From assembly GCA_003552325.1 (NCBI GenBank), contig PUKM01000190.1, forward strand, positions 1-18,309: 18,309 nt of DNA. The letters run 5' to 3'. Shown here in pieces: positions 6,991 through 15,130 of the stretch (position 1 is the stretch's first letter; each line of letters begins with the position of its first letter). Position numbers and translations under genes: made by a program. The notes below the pieces were generated by a model. That model did no database searches, had not been told where the DNA came from, and saw only the letters and a program-made list of their open reading frames with translations. Source of the stretch: Natrialbaceae archaeon. GTDB lineage: Archaea > Halobacteriota > Halobacteria > Halobacteriales > Natrialbaceae.

Positions 6991-8922
6991 ATGTCTCAAG
7001 AGAATGAGTACGGAGCCGGTCAAATCCAGGTCCTAGAGGGGCTGGAAGCCGTCCAAAAGCGCCCGGCAATGTACATCGGTTCGACGGATACGCGAGGACT
7101 TCACCATCTCGTCTACGAGGTCGTGGACAACTCCATCGACGAAGCACTGGCCGGACACTGTGATGATATCACCGTTACGATCCACGAAGACGATGCCGTA
7201 ACCGTCGCCGACGACGGCCGGGGTATCCCCGTCGACACCCACGAGGAGTACGACCGCCCCGCCCTCGAGGTCATCCTCACCGTGCTCCACGCCGGTGGGA
7301 AATTCGACAACAAGTCCTACCAGGTTTCCGGTGGGCTCCACGGCGTTGGCGTCTCCGTCGTCAACGCGCTATCGAAATGGTTCAAAGTCACGGTCAAACG
7401 TGACGGTGGCGTGTTCACACACTCCTTCGAGGGGGGCGAACCGCAAGGGGATATGGAACGCGTCCGCGATCTCGAGGCTGACGAAGAGACGGGGACTGAA
7501 ATCACGTTCTGGCCCGACGACGAGATCTTCGAGACGACCGAGTTCGCCTTTAGCACCCTTTCGAACCGACTGCGCGAACTCGCCTTTCTCAACTCCGGTG
7601 TCAGAATCACCCTCGAGGACGAACGAGAGACGGACGACGAGGGACAACCCCTGTCGGAAACGTACGTCTACGAGGGCGGCATCCGTGAGTTCGTCCAGTA
7701 TCTGAACGAGACCCGAACTTCGTTGCACGAGGACATCATCTACTTTGAAGACGACGATCAAAATATCCAGGTCGAAGTCGCAATGCAGGCGACCCAGGAG
7801 TTGCAGGGCTCGATTCACGCCTTCGCGAACAATATCAACACCCGGGAAGGTGGCACACATCTAACCGGGTTCAAAACGGCGCTCACTCGTGTCGTCAACG
7901 ATTACGCGAGTTCGAACGATCTGCTCTCGGACCTCGACGAAAACCTTCGGGGTGACGACATCCGTGAGGGGCTGACCGCGGTTATCTCGATCAAACACCC
8001 GGATCCCCAGTTCGAAGGCCAGACCAAAACGAAACTCGGCAACAGCGAGGTCAGAGGGATCGTCGAGAGTGCTATGCACGAAGGCCTCTCGACGTATTTC
8101 GAGGAACACCCTGATACGGCCCAGGCGATCGTGATGAAAGCCGTCGAGGCCGCGAAAGCGCGGAAAGCAGCCAAAAAGGCAGAGGAACTCACACGACGAA
8201 AGTCCGCACTCGACTCGACGTCACTGCCCGGCAAACTCGCCGATTGCCAGACCAAAGATCCGGACGAAGCCGAGCTCTTCATCGCGGAGGGAGACTCCGC
8301 GGGCGGCAGCGCGAAGCAGGCTCGAGATCCGGAGTTTCAGGCCGTCTTGCCGATCAAAGGGAAGATTCTCAACGTCGAAAAACACCGCCTCGATCGAATC
8401 CTCGAGAACGAGGAGATCAGAAACATGATTACCGCCATCGGGGCGGGGATCGGCGACGAGTTCGACATCGACGAGATCCGGTACAAAAAGATCGTGATGG
8501 CGACTGACGCCGACGTTGACGGTGCCCATATCCGCACGCTCATGTTGACGTTTTTCTACCGACACATGCGTCCACTGCTCGAGGGCGGGTACGTCTATGC
8601 GACCCAGCCACCCCTGTACCGGATCCGGTACCGTGGGGAAACCTACGATGCGATGACCGACGCCGAGCGAGACGAAATCGTCGCCGAGAAGTGTAACGGG
8701 AACCCAACGCAAGTCCAGCGGTTCAAGGGACTCGGCGAAATGAATCCCGAACAGTTGTGGAGTACGACGATGAATCCCGAGAACCGGATTCTCAAACAGA
8801 TCACCGTCGAGGACGCTGCGGCGGCCGACAAGATGTTTTCCGTGTTGATGGGAGACGCCGTCGGCCCACGAAAGCAGTTTATCAAAGACCACGCGCCAGA
8901 AGCCGAATGGATCGATATCTAA
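6991..8922 (+). CDS. gyrB: DNA gyrase subunit B
   Basis: The ATPase and Toprim subunit (643 residues) of DNA gyrase, which introduces negative supercoils with GyrA. The GHKL ATPase has Glu43/Asn47 (EVVDNSIDEA), DDGRGIP at 74-80, and the lid GGLHGVGVSVVNAL at 114-127. The Toprim domain has EGDSAGG at 433-439 and DADVDG at 506-511, giving metal ligands Glu433, Asp506 and Asp508. PLYRI and QRFKGLGEM follow in order near the C-terminus. It lacks the extra 170-residue Toprim insert of enterobacterial GyrB, as usual outside Gram-negative bacteria. The open frame reaches upstream to 6859, but the TATA box lies inside that extension and MSQENEYGAGQIQVLEGLEAV is the family-type N-terminus. Gyrase reached archaea from bacteria; here it is fully integrated, one base before gyrA in one operon. 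Confidence 0.97.
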   Translation: MSQENEYGAGQIQVLEGLEAVQKRPAMYIGSTDTRGLHHLVYEVVDNSIDEALAGHCDDITVTIHEDDAVTVADDGRGIPVDTHEEYDRPALEVILTVLHAGGKFDNKSYQVSGGLHGVGVSVVNALSKWFKVTVKRDGGVFTHSFEGGEPQGDMERVRDLEADEETGTEITFWPDDEIFETTEFAFSTLSNRLRELAFLNSGVRITLEDERETDDEGQPLSETYVYEGGIREFVQYLNETRTSLHEDIIYFEDDDQNIQVEVAMQATQELQGSIHAFANNINTREGGTHLTGFKTALTRVVNDYASSNDLLSDLDENLRGDDIREGLTAVISIKHPDPQFEGQTKTKLGNSEVRGIVESAMHEGLSTYFEEHPDTAQAIVMKAVEAAKARKAAKKAEELTRRKSALDSTSLPGKLADCQTKDPDEAELFIAEGDSAGGSAKQARDPEFQAVLPIKGKILNVEKHRLDRILENEEIRNMITAIGAGIGDEFDIDEIRYKKIVMATDADVDGAHIRTLMLTFFYRHMRPLLEGGYVYATQPPLYRIRYRGETYDAMTDAERDEIVAEKCNGNPTQVQRFKGLGEMNPEQLWSTTMNPENRILKQITVEDAAAADKMFSVLMGDAVGPRKQFIKDHAPEAEWIDI

Positions 8923-8923
8923 T

Positions 8924-11458
8924 ATGAGTTCAGAGGTACCCCCAACAGACCCAGACGATATTCAGGCCCGAACCGTCGAGACCGTCCGTATCGAAGACGA
9001 GATGGAACAGAGCTACATCGACTACGCGATGAGCGTCATCGCTGGTCGTGCGCTCCCGGACGTCCGGGACGGGCTCAAACCCGTCCACCGACGTATCCTC
9101 TACGCCATGCACGAACTCGGCGTGAGCAGTCGCTCGAGTCACCGGAAATCCTCCTCGATCGTCGGGGAAACGATGGGTGACTATCACCCACACGGTGACA
9201 GCGCGATTTACGACACCCTGGTCCGGATGGCCCAGGACTTCTCGATGCGCTATCCGCTGGTCGATGGCCAGGGGAACTTCGGTTCGATGGACGGCGACCC
9301 GGCTGCGGCACCACGATATACGGAGGCCCGAATGGCAGCGATCGCCGAGGAGTTGCTCGAGGATATCGACAAGGATACCGTCGACTTCCAGTCGAATTAC
9401 GACGACCGTCTCCAGGAGCCAACCGTGCTTCCGTCGTCGTTTCCAAACCTGTTGGTGAACGGCTCATCGGGGATTGCCGTTGGGATGTCGACGAACATTC
9501 CCCCACACAACCTCGGTGAGGTCATCGACGCGACCGTCGAACTGATCGACAACCCTGAGGCGACGGTCGAGGACCTGATAGAGCACGTGAAGGGGCCGGA
9601 TTTCCCGACTGGCGCGAACATCGTCGGCCGTGATGCAATCTACTCGGCGTATGCGACCGGTCGCGGTCGCGTGCGTGTCAGAGCGGAGTTCGAAATCGAG
9701 GAGTGGAAGGCCAACCGGGAACGAATCGTCATCACCGAACTTCCCTATCAGGCCAACAAAGCGCGGATGGTCGAACGGATCGCCGAAGACGTCAACGAGG
9801 GCGTCATCGAAGGCATCTCTGACCTGCGGGATGAGTCCGACCGTGACGGGGTCCGAGTCGTCGTCGAGTGTAAACGCGGGGCGAACGTTGATGTCGTCAA
9901 GAACAAACTCCTCGAGAACCACCTCGAGCGCACCTTCGGCGTCATCAATCTGGCCCTCGTCGACGGCCAACCGCGAGTGCTGACGCTCAAAGAGACCCTC
10001 GAAGAGTACATCGCCCACCGAAAAGAGGTCGTCCGCCGTCGCAGCGAGTACGACCTGAACGAAGCCGAAGAACGCGCCCACATCCTCGAGGGACGATTGA
10101 AAGCCCTCGAGAACATCGACGACGTCGTCGAGTTGATCCAGGATTCGGCAGACAGAGACGAAGCCCGTGCTGGACTCGAGTCGTCATTCGACTTTTCACC
10201 AGCGCAGGCCGAACACATCGTCCGGATGCAACTCGGGAGTTTGACCTCGCTCGAGTCGGCCGAAATCGAAACCGAGTACGAAGACGTAACTGCCGAGATC
10301 GAACGCCTCGAGGCTATTCTGGCGAGTGAGTCGGCGCTGTTCTCGGTCATCAAAGACGAAATCCTCGAGTTGAAAGACGAGTACGCAGACGATCGGCGAA
10401 CCTCGATTATCGAAGATCAGGGCACGGTCACCCACGAGGACCTGATTCCACAGGAAGACGTCTTCGTCGTCATGACCGAGGACGATTACGTCAAACGGAT
10501 GCCGATCGAAAACTTCGACGCTCAGCGACGAGGCGGGAAGGGAATCATCGGAGCAGATGTGAAAGACGACGACCGCGTGACGACGGTGTTCCGGGCGAAC
10601 ACACACGACTACCTGCTCTGTTTCACCACTCACGGCCAGGTCTACCAGCTCAAGACGTACGAAATCCCGGAGATGAGTCGAACGGCACGCGGGAAATCAG
10701 CCGTCAATATCCTCGACCTCGATCCGGGTGAGAACATCACCGCGATCGTCGACACCGATGCGTTCGATGAGGACGAGTACGTGACGATGGTGACCCGTAA
10801 CGGCTACGTCAAACGGACCGCTGGCGAGGCGTTCGACAATATCCTCTCGACGGGGATTATCGCGGCGAGCTTAGAGGAAGGAGACGAACTGGTCGACGTC
10901 GACGTCACTGATGGCTCGCGTGACCTCATCATCGGGACAGCACAGGGAATGACGATCCGCTTCGACGAATCCGAGGTCCGCGCGATGGGCCGAAACGCAC
11001 GCGGCGTCAATGGGATCAAACTTCAGGACGGTGACGCTGTGGCTGGGTTGGCGTCGGCAGCTGAAGACGACGACAACGCCCTGTTGACGGTGACGAAAAA
11101 CGGCTACGGGAAACGGACGCTTCTCTCCGCCTACCGAACCCAATCCCGGTACGGCAAGGGACTGATCGACATCAAGACGAACGAACGCAATGGCCCCGTT
11201 ACCGCCATCGAAGCGGTGACCGAAGACGACGAACTCGTGCTAATGAGCGAGCGCGGCCAGATCATGCGGACGCGAGCAGGTGAGATTTCGACGGTCGGCC
11301 GAAACACGATGGGGGTCACCCTAATGGACGTCGACACAGACGATGCAGTGGCGAGCGTAGACGTCATCCCGGCGTCGCTCGAGGACGACGCAGACACGGT
11401 AGCGGACGACCCTGGTGAAGACGGCGAGATACTCGAAACAGACGAGACTGACGACTAA
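8924..11458 (+). CDS. gyrA: DNA gyrase subunit A
   Basis: The cleavage and DNA-wrapping subunit (844 residues) of gyrase. The winged-helix domain contains the quinolone region around YHPHGDSAIYD, with Ser93 and Asp97 matching E. coli Ser83 and Asp87, and the catalytic Tyr132 in APRYTEARM. The tower and coiled-coil region spans about 340-490. The C-terminal beta-pinwheel begins near 505 and carries a perfect GyrA box QRRGGKG at 534-540, the motif that separates gyrase from topoisomerase IV and is needed for wrapping and supercoiling. Repeated blade motifs with YVKR and GYGKR turns follow. The tail after about 815 is very acidic and probably disordered. The ATG lies one base after the gyrB stop, so translation is probably coupled. 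A T-rich terminator follows at 11471. Confidence 0.97.
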   Translation: MSSEVPPTDPDDIQARTVETVRIEDEMEQSYIDYAMSVIAGRALPDVRDGLKPVHRRILYAMHELGVSSRSSHRKSSSIVGETMGDYHPHGDSAIYDTLVRMAQDFSMRYPLVDGQGNFGSMDGDPAAAPRYTEARMAAIAEELLEDIDKDTVDFQSNYDDRLQEPTVLPSSFPNLLVNGSSGIAVGMSTNIPPHNLGEVIDATVELIDNPEATVEDLIEHVKGPDFPTGANIVGRDAIYSAYATGRGRVRVRAEFEIEEWKANRERIVITELPYQANKARMVERIAEDVNEGVIEGISDLRDESDRDGVRVVVECKRGANVDVVKNKLLENHLERTFGVINLALVDGQPRVLTLKETLEEYIAHRKEVVRRRSEYDLNEAEERAHILEGRLKALENIDDVVELIQDSADRDEARAGLESSFDFSPAQAEHIVRMQLGSLTSLESAEIETEYEDVTAEIERLEAILASESALFSVIKDEILELKDEYADDRRTSIIEDQGTVTHEDLIPQEDVFVVMTEDDYVKRMPIENFDAQRRGGKGIIGADVKDDDRVTTVFRANTHDYLLCFTTHGQVYQLKTYEIPEMSRTARGKSAVNILDLDPGENITAIVDTDAFDEDEYVTMVTRNGYVKRTAGEAFDNILSTGIIAASLEEGDELVDVDVTDGSRDLIIGTAQGMTIRFDESEVRAMGRNARGVNGIKLQDGDAVAGLASAAEDDDNALLTVTKNGYGKRTLLSAYRTQSRYGKGLIDIKTNERNGPVTAIEAVTEDDELVLMSERGQIMRTRAGEISTVGRNTMGVTLMDVDTDDAVASVDVIPASLEDDADTVADDPGEDGEILETDETDD

Positions 11459-11470
11459 ACCGGTCAGTGA

Positions 11471-11480
11471 GTTTGTTTTT
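11471..11480 (+). terminator. T-rich terminator of gyrB-gyrA
   Basis: GTTTGTTTTT, 13 bases after the gyrA stop. Archaeal RNA polymerase terminates at such T-runs without needing a hairpin, and none is seen here. Confidence 0.55.
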
Positions 11481-11522
11481 CGCACATCTCTCCAAACAGC
11501 CGATGCTCCGCTCGAAACGGTG

Positions 11523-11527
11523 AAAAA
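11523..11527 (-). terminator. T-run terminator of the winged-helix regulator gene
   Basis: Five T on the minus strand (CCTTTTTCAC), 22 bases past the stop of the regulator that converges on gyrA. With the run at 11471 it separates the two converging transcripts. Confidence 0.45.
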
Positions 11528-11549
11528 GGATGGGGCGCCGTGATTGCTC

Positions 11550-12083
11550 TCAGTGAGCGGGCTCTTCCGCTGGCGCAATCATGTCGTTGATTCGCAAGAT
11601 GAGGATGTTGTTCGTGTCGTCTTTCCCGTCGAGTTCGCCCTCGATCAGGAGTTTCGAGAGTGGGGTCGGACCGACCGTCACGGTATCGCCCTCGTGGATC
11701 GCACTCGTCGAGCCCTGGACGTGAATCTCTGCGCGACAGAGTTCTGGATGGTGCACGCTCGAGAGGTCGATCTCTTCGACGAGGACGCCTTCAACCGGCT
11801 CACCGTCGTGTAACAGGGGGACGGCTGCGGGATCGTCCATCTGCTGGATCTCGAGGGCCTCGAAGGCGGCTGCCGTCGGTTTGTAGCCACCCTTTGGGCC
11901 GGGCACACCCTCGACGAGCTGCAGGGCCTTCAGACTCTGCATCTGATTGCGGATGGTTCCGGGGTTGCGGTCCACCTGTTCGGCGATCTCTTCGCCTTTA
12001 ATTGCATCCTCGTCTTCGGAGTGGAGGTTGGTGAGTGCGCGCAAAATCTTCTTTTGACTCGGGGTTAGTTCGATTGATGACAT
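11550..12083 (-). CDS. winged-helix transcriptional regulator, Rrf2-like, with a C-terminal beta domain
   Basis: A 177-residue cytoplasmic DNA-binding protein. Residues 7-72 form a winged helix: LTPSQKKILRAL, a recognition segment around DRNPGTIRNQMQSLKAL, and a wing with GPKGGYKPT resembling the Rrf2 wing. Rrf2 cysteines for an iron-sulphur cluster are absent; the only cysteine is Cys116. Residues about 95-170 look like a separate beta-rich domain (VEGVLVEEIDL, EIHVQGSTSAIHEGDTVTVGPTPLSKLLIEG) that could bind a small molecule; I do not recognise its ligand. The open frame reaches 12125, but the ATG at 12083 is preceded by a TATA box at the exact leaderless distance. The gene is convergent with gyrA, so a functional link to gyrase is not implied. 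Target genes are unknown. Confidence 0.75.
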   Translation of the reverse strand: MSSIELTPSQKKILRALTNLHSEDEDAIKGEEIAEQVDRNPGTIRNQMQSLKALQLVEGVPGPKGGYKPTAAAFEALEIQQMDDPAAVPLLHDGEPVEGVLVEEIDLSSVHHPELCRAEIHVQGSTSAIHEGDTVTVGPTPLSKLLIEGELDGKDDTNNILILRINDMIAPAEEPAH

Positions 12084-12107
12084 GCTGAAACCTTCGTAAT
12101 TGATTTG

Positions 12108-12113
12108 CTTAAA
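12108..12113 (-). promoter_or_regulatory. TATA box of the winged-helix regulator gene
   Basis: Minus-strand TTTAAG ends 24 bases before the ATG at 12083. This is the canonical leaderless spacing and fixes the translation start, ruling out the 14-residue upstream extension. Confidence 0.65.
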
Positions 12114-12234
12114 TCCGATGGTCAAGCGGGTACGGCGTTCGTATGATTAGTATTACTCACGGCAGTAGTAAGTAGTTCCGTTTTGCTGTGCACTCATCGA
12201 TCATAGAATAGCTGCGGACGAGGGCGGTCCCAAC

Positions 12235-13197
12235 TCACACAGGAGCAAGCCACCCCTCGAGTAACACGTCCGTCAGCACGTCCTCGAGGACGAACATCAG
12301 GACGAACCCCACAACGAACGCCGAGGCGTTTCGCCGGGTGAGGACGGTTGCATCGAGTCGGATTAGGTCGGCAACCTCGAGGAGGACCTGTAGGATGGCT
12401 CCAACGGCGATTGCGAAGAAGAACGCGGCGAGGAGTGGAGCCTCCCCGAGCGTACCGATCCAGCCCCCGAGGATCACTGGGCCGCCGGCGATGACGCCCA
12501 TGGCGGCGAAGTGTCTGAGCGGTGGGGTCGTTCGGTCCCGGGCGACAGCCGCGACGACGGTGGGCCCTTCCATGACGTTGTGTAAAATGAACGCGAGCAC
12601 GAGGAGGGTAACGAGCGCGCTATCACCCTGAACGAAGGCAACGCCGATACCAAGCCCCTCTCCAATGCTGTGGAGTCCGAGCGCGAGGGCGACGAGATAG
12701 GCGATTTCGAGGCCACTCCGGTCGATCTCAGTCATCTTTCGTTGACGCCATCGGCTTACGGCATCCATGACGGCGAAGGTGCCGAGTACCCCGACGAGGG
12801 CGACCACTGCGGCCAGTATCGTGCCCTCGAGTCGGAGACCAGCCACTCCGACAGCGTGTTCGACGGCAGCCGCGTTCTCGACGATTTCCTCGGTCATCTC
12901 GACGGCAATGAACGCCAACACGCCACCAGCGAGCGCGAGAAAGGCGTGTAAGAGGCGATGATCGAGACCCTTGATGAACGGAAACCAGAGCATCCCGATG
13001 GCGACAGGCACGATACCTGCGAGCAACCCAATGAGGGTGAGCATCCAGAGGACCTCGAGCGTCCCCGCCTGGGCGAGTTGGTCGACGTTCCCGAACGGCG
13101 ACGTGACGTACATCGTGATGAAGACGGCTGACAGAATCGCAACCGGCCCGATAGCGAGTATCCATCGGGGGAGCCCGTACGTGTGTACTTTGGTCAT
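12235..13197 (-). CDS. ZIP-family divalent metal transporter
   Basis: A 320-residue inner-membrane importer of divalent metal (Zn, Mn or Fe). About eight helices are visible. The metal pathway is clear: helix IV has LGLHSIGEGLGIG with His176 and Glu180, and helix V has FILHNVMEGPTVV with His206, Asn207 and Glu210. A short hydrophilic loop (about 148-162, RWRQRKMTEIDR) lies before helix IV. The frame allows a TTG one codon earlier, but the ATG at 13197 follows a good GGTGAT ribosome binding site. It lies 108 bases after the MntR-like regulator on the same strand, suggesting manganese as a likely cargo and repression by that regulator. Metal choice cannot be read from the sequence alone. Confidence 0.9.
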   Translation of the reverse strand: MTKVHTYGLPRWILAIGPVAILSAVFITMYVTSPFGNVDQLAQAGTLEVLWMLTLIGLLAGIVPVAIGMLWFPFIKGLDHRLLHAFLALAGGVLAFIAVEMTEEIVENAAAVEHAVGVAGLRLEGTILAAVVALVGVLGTFAVMDAVSRWRQRKMTEIDRSGLEIAYLVALALGLHSIGEGLGIGVAFVQGDSALVTLLVLAFILHNVMEGPTVVAAVARDRTTPPLRHFAAMGVIAGGPVILGGWIGTLGEAPLLAAFFFAIAVGAILQVLLEVADLIRLDATVLTRRNASAFVVGFVLMFVLEDVLTDVLLEGWLAPV

Positions 13198-13203
13198 CAA
13201 CCC

Positions 13204-13209
13204 ATCACC
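13204..13209 (-). promoter_or_regulatory. ribosome binding site of the ZIP transporter gene
   Basis: Minus-strand GGTGAT, matching the core complementary to the 3' end of archaeal 16S rRNA, six bases before the ATG at 13197. Most genes in this window lack such a site, so this one may have a longer leader or be translated from an operon mRNA. It decides for ATG over the adjacent TTG. Confidence 0.6.
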
Positions 13210-13305
13210 TGCTCGAGATGGAATCTGAGTATCGTTCGGTCTATCCGCAGCTCTGTTCGGAGATGTATATGTGTGTGGATCATCAAATCACGTCGATAGC
13301 GTCAA

Positions 13306-13989
13306 TCACGATTCAACCGGCACGTCTTCGCGGACGCGGATATGTCGAGCGACGTCTACTGGAAGGGATACCTCGGTTCCGTCGTCGTCCCCAACTGGAC
13401 AGACGGTAATCATGCCGAACGGTGCAACCTCACGTATCTCGAGGGTAACGCCGGGTTCGACGCCATGCTCGGCGAGGTACGAGAGGACGTCCGCGTCGTC
13501 GTCAGCGACCTCCTTGACGACGACGTGGGTGGCGTCTGTCGACTCCGAAAGGGTCTGTCCTGTCGGCGTTCCTGGTGGTTCGAGATCGGCGCCCGGGATC
13601 GGGGCACCGTGTGGATCGACCGCTGGATCGCCCAGTGCGGCGGCGACCCGCTCTTCGAAATCCTCGCTGATGTGGTGTTCGAGGCGATCTGCCTCCTCGT
13701 GGACTTCCGACCAGTCGTAATCGAGGTGTTCAGTGAGATACGCCTCGAGCAGACGATGATGACGAATAACTTCGAGGGCGACGGTTTCGCCTTCATCGGA
13801 TAACGTGACACCATGGTATTTTTTCCGATCGACGAGCCCACGCTCCTCGAGTTTCTCGAGCATGCTTGTGACGGTGGGGGCCGTGACGTCGAGTTCTTCG
13901 GCGATAGCAGAGGTCTTGACACGCCCCTCGTGCTCTTGCTGGAGCTGATAGACCGCCTTGAGATAATCTTCCATGACGTCACTCAGCAT
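13306..13989 (-). CDS. DtxR/MntR-family metal-dependent repressor
   Basis: A metal-sensing repressor of 227 residues (228 if the first of two ATGs at 13992 is used; the ribosome binding site fits the second better). Numbering here is from the first ATG. The N-terminal helix-turn-helix covers about 5-60 (VKTSAIAEELDVTAPTVTSMLEKLEERGLV). The dimerisation/metal domain holds His79, Glu83, His98, Asp102, Glu105 and His106, aligned with DtxR residues of the same numbers, except that DtxR Cys102 is Asp here. DtxR Met10 aligns with Asp9. That Asp/Asp pair is the manganese-type MntR pattern rather than the iron-type one. A linker rich in Pro and Thr (about 120-150) leads to a C-terminal FeoA/SH3-like domain (about 150-225). 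SirR of Halobacterium, a manganese regulator, is a plausible orthologue. Confidence 0.92.
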   Translation of the reverse strand: MLSDVMEDYLKAVYQLQQEHEGRVKTSAIAEELDVTAPTVTSMLEKLEERGLVDRKKYHGVTLSDEGETVALEVIRHHRLLEAYLTEHLDYDWSEVHEEADRLEHHISEDFEERVAAALGDPAVDPHGAPIPGADLEPPGTPTGQTLSESTDATHVVVKEVADDDADVLSYLAEHGVEPGVTLEIREVAPFGMITVCPVGDDDGTEVSLPVDVARHIRVREDVPVES

Positions 13990-13993
13990 CATA

Positions 13994-13999
13994 CTCCTC
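13994..13999 (-). promoter_or_regulatory. ribosome binding site of the MntR-like gene
   Basis: Minus-strand GAGGAG lies one base before the first ATG (13992) and four bases before the second (13989). Spacing favours the second ATG. Confidence 0.5.
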
Positions 14000-14001
14000 G
14001 A

Positions 14002-14015
14002 TTAGACTCATCTAA
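14002..14015. promoter_or_regulatory. candidate metalloregulator operator (inverted repeat)
   Basis: TTAGA-CTCA-TCTAA, two perfect 5-base arms with a 4-base spacer. It lies just before the mntR-like start and overlaps its probable TATA region. The TTAGR/YCTAA half-sites resemble DtxR-family operators (TTAGG...CCTAA type), so autoregulation is likely; it could also touch the divergent arginase promoter 56 bases away. Confidence 0.5.
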
Positions 14016-14024
14016 ACCTAAACC
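14013..14024 (-). promoter_or_regulatory. doubled GGTTTA element, probable TATA region of the mntR-like gene
   Basis: On the minus strand GGTTTA is repeated twice in tandem, followed by GATGAG. Either copy is 24-35 bases before the start codons, so the repeat probably contains the TATA box. It overlaps three bases of the TTAGA/TCTAA inverted repeat, a layout suited to blocking promoter binding. Confidence 0.5.
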
Positions 14025-14070
14025 TTCCGGCGTAAGTTCCATGGATTTGGCCGCTCGCGAACCCGAGTCG

Positions 14071-14080
14071 GTATACTCTT
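14071..14080 (+). promoter_or_regulatory. TATA-like box of the arginase gene
   Basis: GTATACTCTT is centred about 31 bases before the ATG at 14107, suggesting a leader of a few bases. A GGTGA at 14093-14097 could be a ribosome binding site if transcription starts earlier. Confidence 0.5.
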
Positions 14081-14106
14081 GACCGTCTCCCCGGTGAGTT
14101 CCGACT

Positions 14107-15015
14107 ATGAGCCGAGATATCCACCTCATTGGCGCACCAATGGACTACGGTGCAGACCGACGTGGCGTCGATATGGGACCGTCAGCGATTCGATACGCTG
14201 GTCTCGCAAAAGAACTCGAACGTGCTGGTGCCACCTGTACTGATATGGGTGACCTACTGATCCCTCGCGCTGAGGAACGTGACCCAAACACCAACCAGCC
14301 CGCGAGCGGGAACGCCAAATTTCTCCGAGAGGTCGAAGACGTAAATCGGCGGCTCACAGAGTCTGTCGCGGCCGCACTAGACGAAGGAGCCACACCCCTG
14401 GTTCTCGGTGGTGACCACTCGATCGCTATTGGGAGCATGCGTGGGTCCGCCCAGGAAACCGACCTTGGCGTCATCTGGTTCGATGCCCACGCCGACCTGA
14501 ACACGCCGACGACCTCCCCAAGCGGGAACGTCCACGGCATGCCCGTCGCGGCGACCCTCGGGCGCGGCCTGTTCGGTGACCTCGAGTGGGCTCACGCCCC
14601 ACGGGTAAAAGAGTCTGCGATCGCCTACGTCGGCCTCAGAAGTATCGACGAGCGAGAACGAACGCTCGTCCGCGAAAGCGAGATGACGGCTTTTACCATG
14701 TCCGACATCGACGAGCGCGGCATCACCGCCGTCGTCGAAGATGCCCTCGATGTCGCTACGAACGGTACTGACGGGGTGCACATCAGTCTCGATCTCGACT
14801 GGCTCGACCCACGGGAAGCACCGGGTGTCGGGACTCCCGTCAGAGGAGGAGTCAGTTACCGAGAGGCACACTCCGCACTCGAGACCGTTTCTGATCATGA
14901 GGACATTCGGTCGATGGACGTTGTCGAGGTAAACCCTATTTTGGACGAGCAAAATGAGACGGCTGCACTGGCTGTCGAACTCGCTGCGAGTGCATTCGGG
15001 AAACGAATTCTTTGA
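14107..15015 (+). CDS. rocF: arginase
   Basis: A 302-residue ureohydrolase that splits L-arginine into ornithine and urea in the cytoplasm using two Mn(II) ions. Metal ligands are all present: His104 (GGDHSIAIG), Asp126, His128 and Asp130 (FDAHADLN), Asp229 and Asp231 (SLDLDWLDP). His143 (SPSGNVHGMP) and Glu274 (VVEVNPILD) match the catalytic histidine and the guanidinium-binding glutamate of arginases. The ARRGVDMGPSAIRY-like N-terminus (RRGVDMGPSAIRYAGL), the TSPSGN loop and GVGTPVRGGVSYRE follow Bacillus RocF closely, so arginase is preferred over agmatinase, formimidoylglutamase or SpeB-like relatives. It stands alone, divergent from the MntR-like regulator with about 115 bases between, which suggests its expression may be tied to manganese supply. 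Length is normal. Confidence 0.9.
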   Translation: MSRDIHLIGAPMDYGADRRGVDMGPSAIRYAGLAKELERAGATCTDMGDLLIPRAEERDPNTNQPASGNAKFLREVEDVNRRLTESVAAALDEGATPLVLGGDHSIAIGSMRGSAQETDLGVIWFDAHADLNTPTTSPSGNVHGMPVAATLGRGLFGDLEWAHAPRVKESAIAYVGLRSIDERERTLVRESEMTAFTMSDIDERGITAVVEDALDVATNGTDGVHISLDLDWLDPREAPGVGTPVRGGVSYREAHSALETVSDHEDIRSMDVVEVNPILDEQNETAALAVELAASAFGKRIL

Positions 15016-15106
15016 TCCGCGCACGTCCTGAGATACGCGAGTGCCCCGTGGTTGTCGGCATCGCGTGAGAAAAGTGCTGGGCACGACTCGAGGGCACAAC
15101 TGTAGG

Positions 15107-15114
15107 ATATATAT
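15107..15114 (+). promoter_or_regulatory. TATA box of the four-helix membrane protein gene
   Basis: ATATATAT, the strongest AT tract in this intergenic stretch, centred about 39 bases before the ATG at 15150. Transcription should start near 15137, leaving a 10-15 base leader with an AGAGGGG that may act as a ribosome binding site. Confidence 0.6.
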
Positions 15115-15130
15115 GGGCGAAGTGATTACG

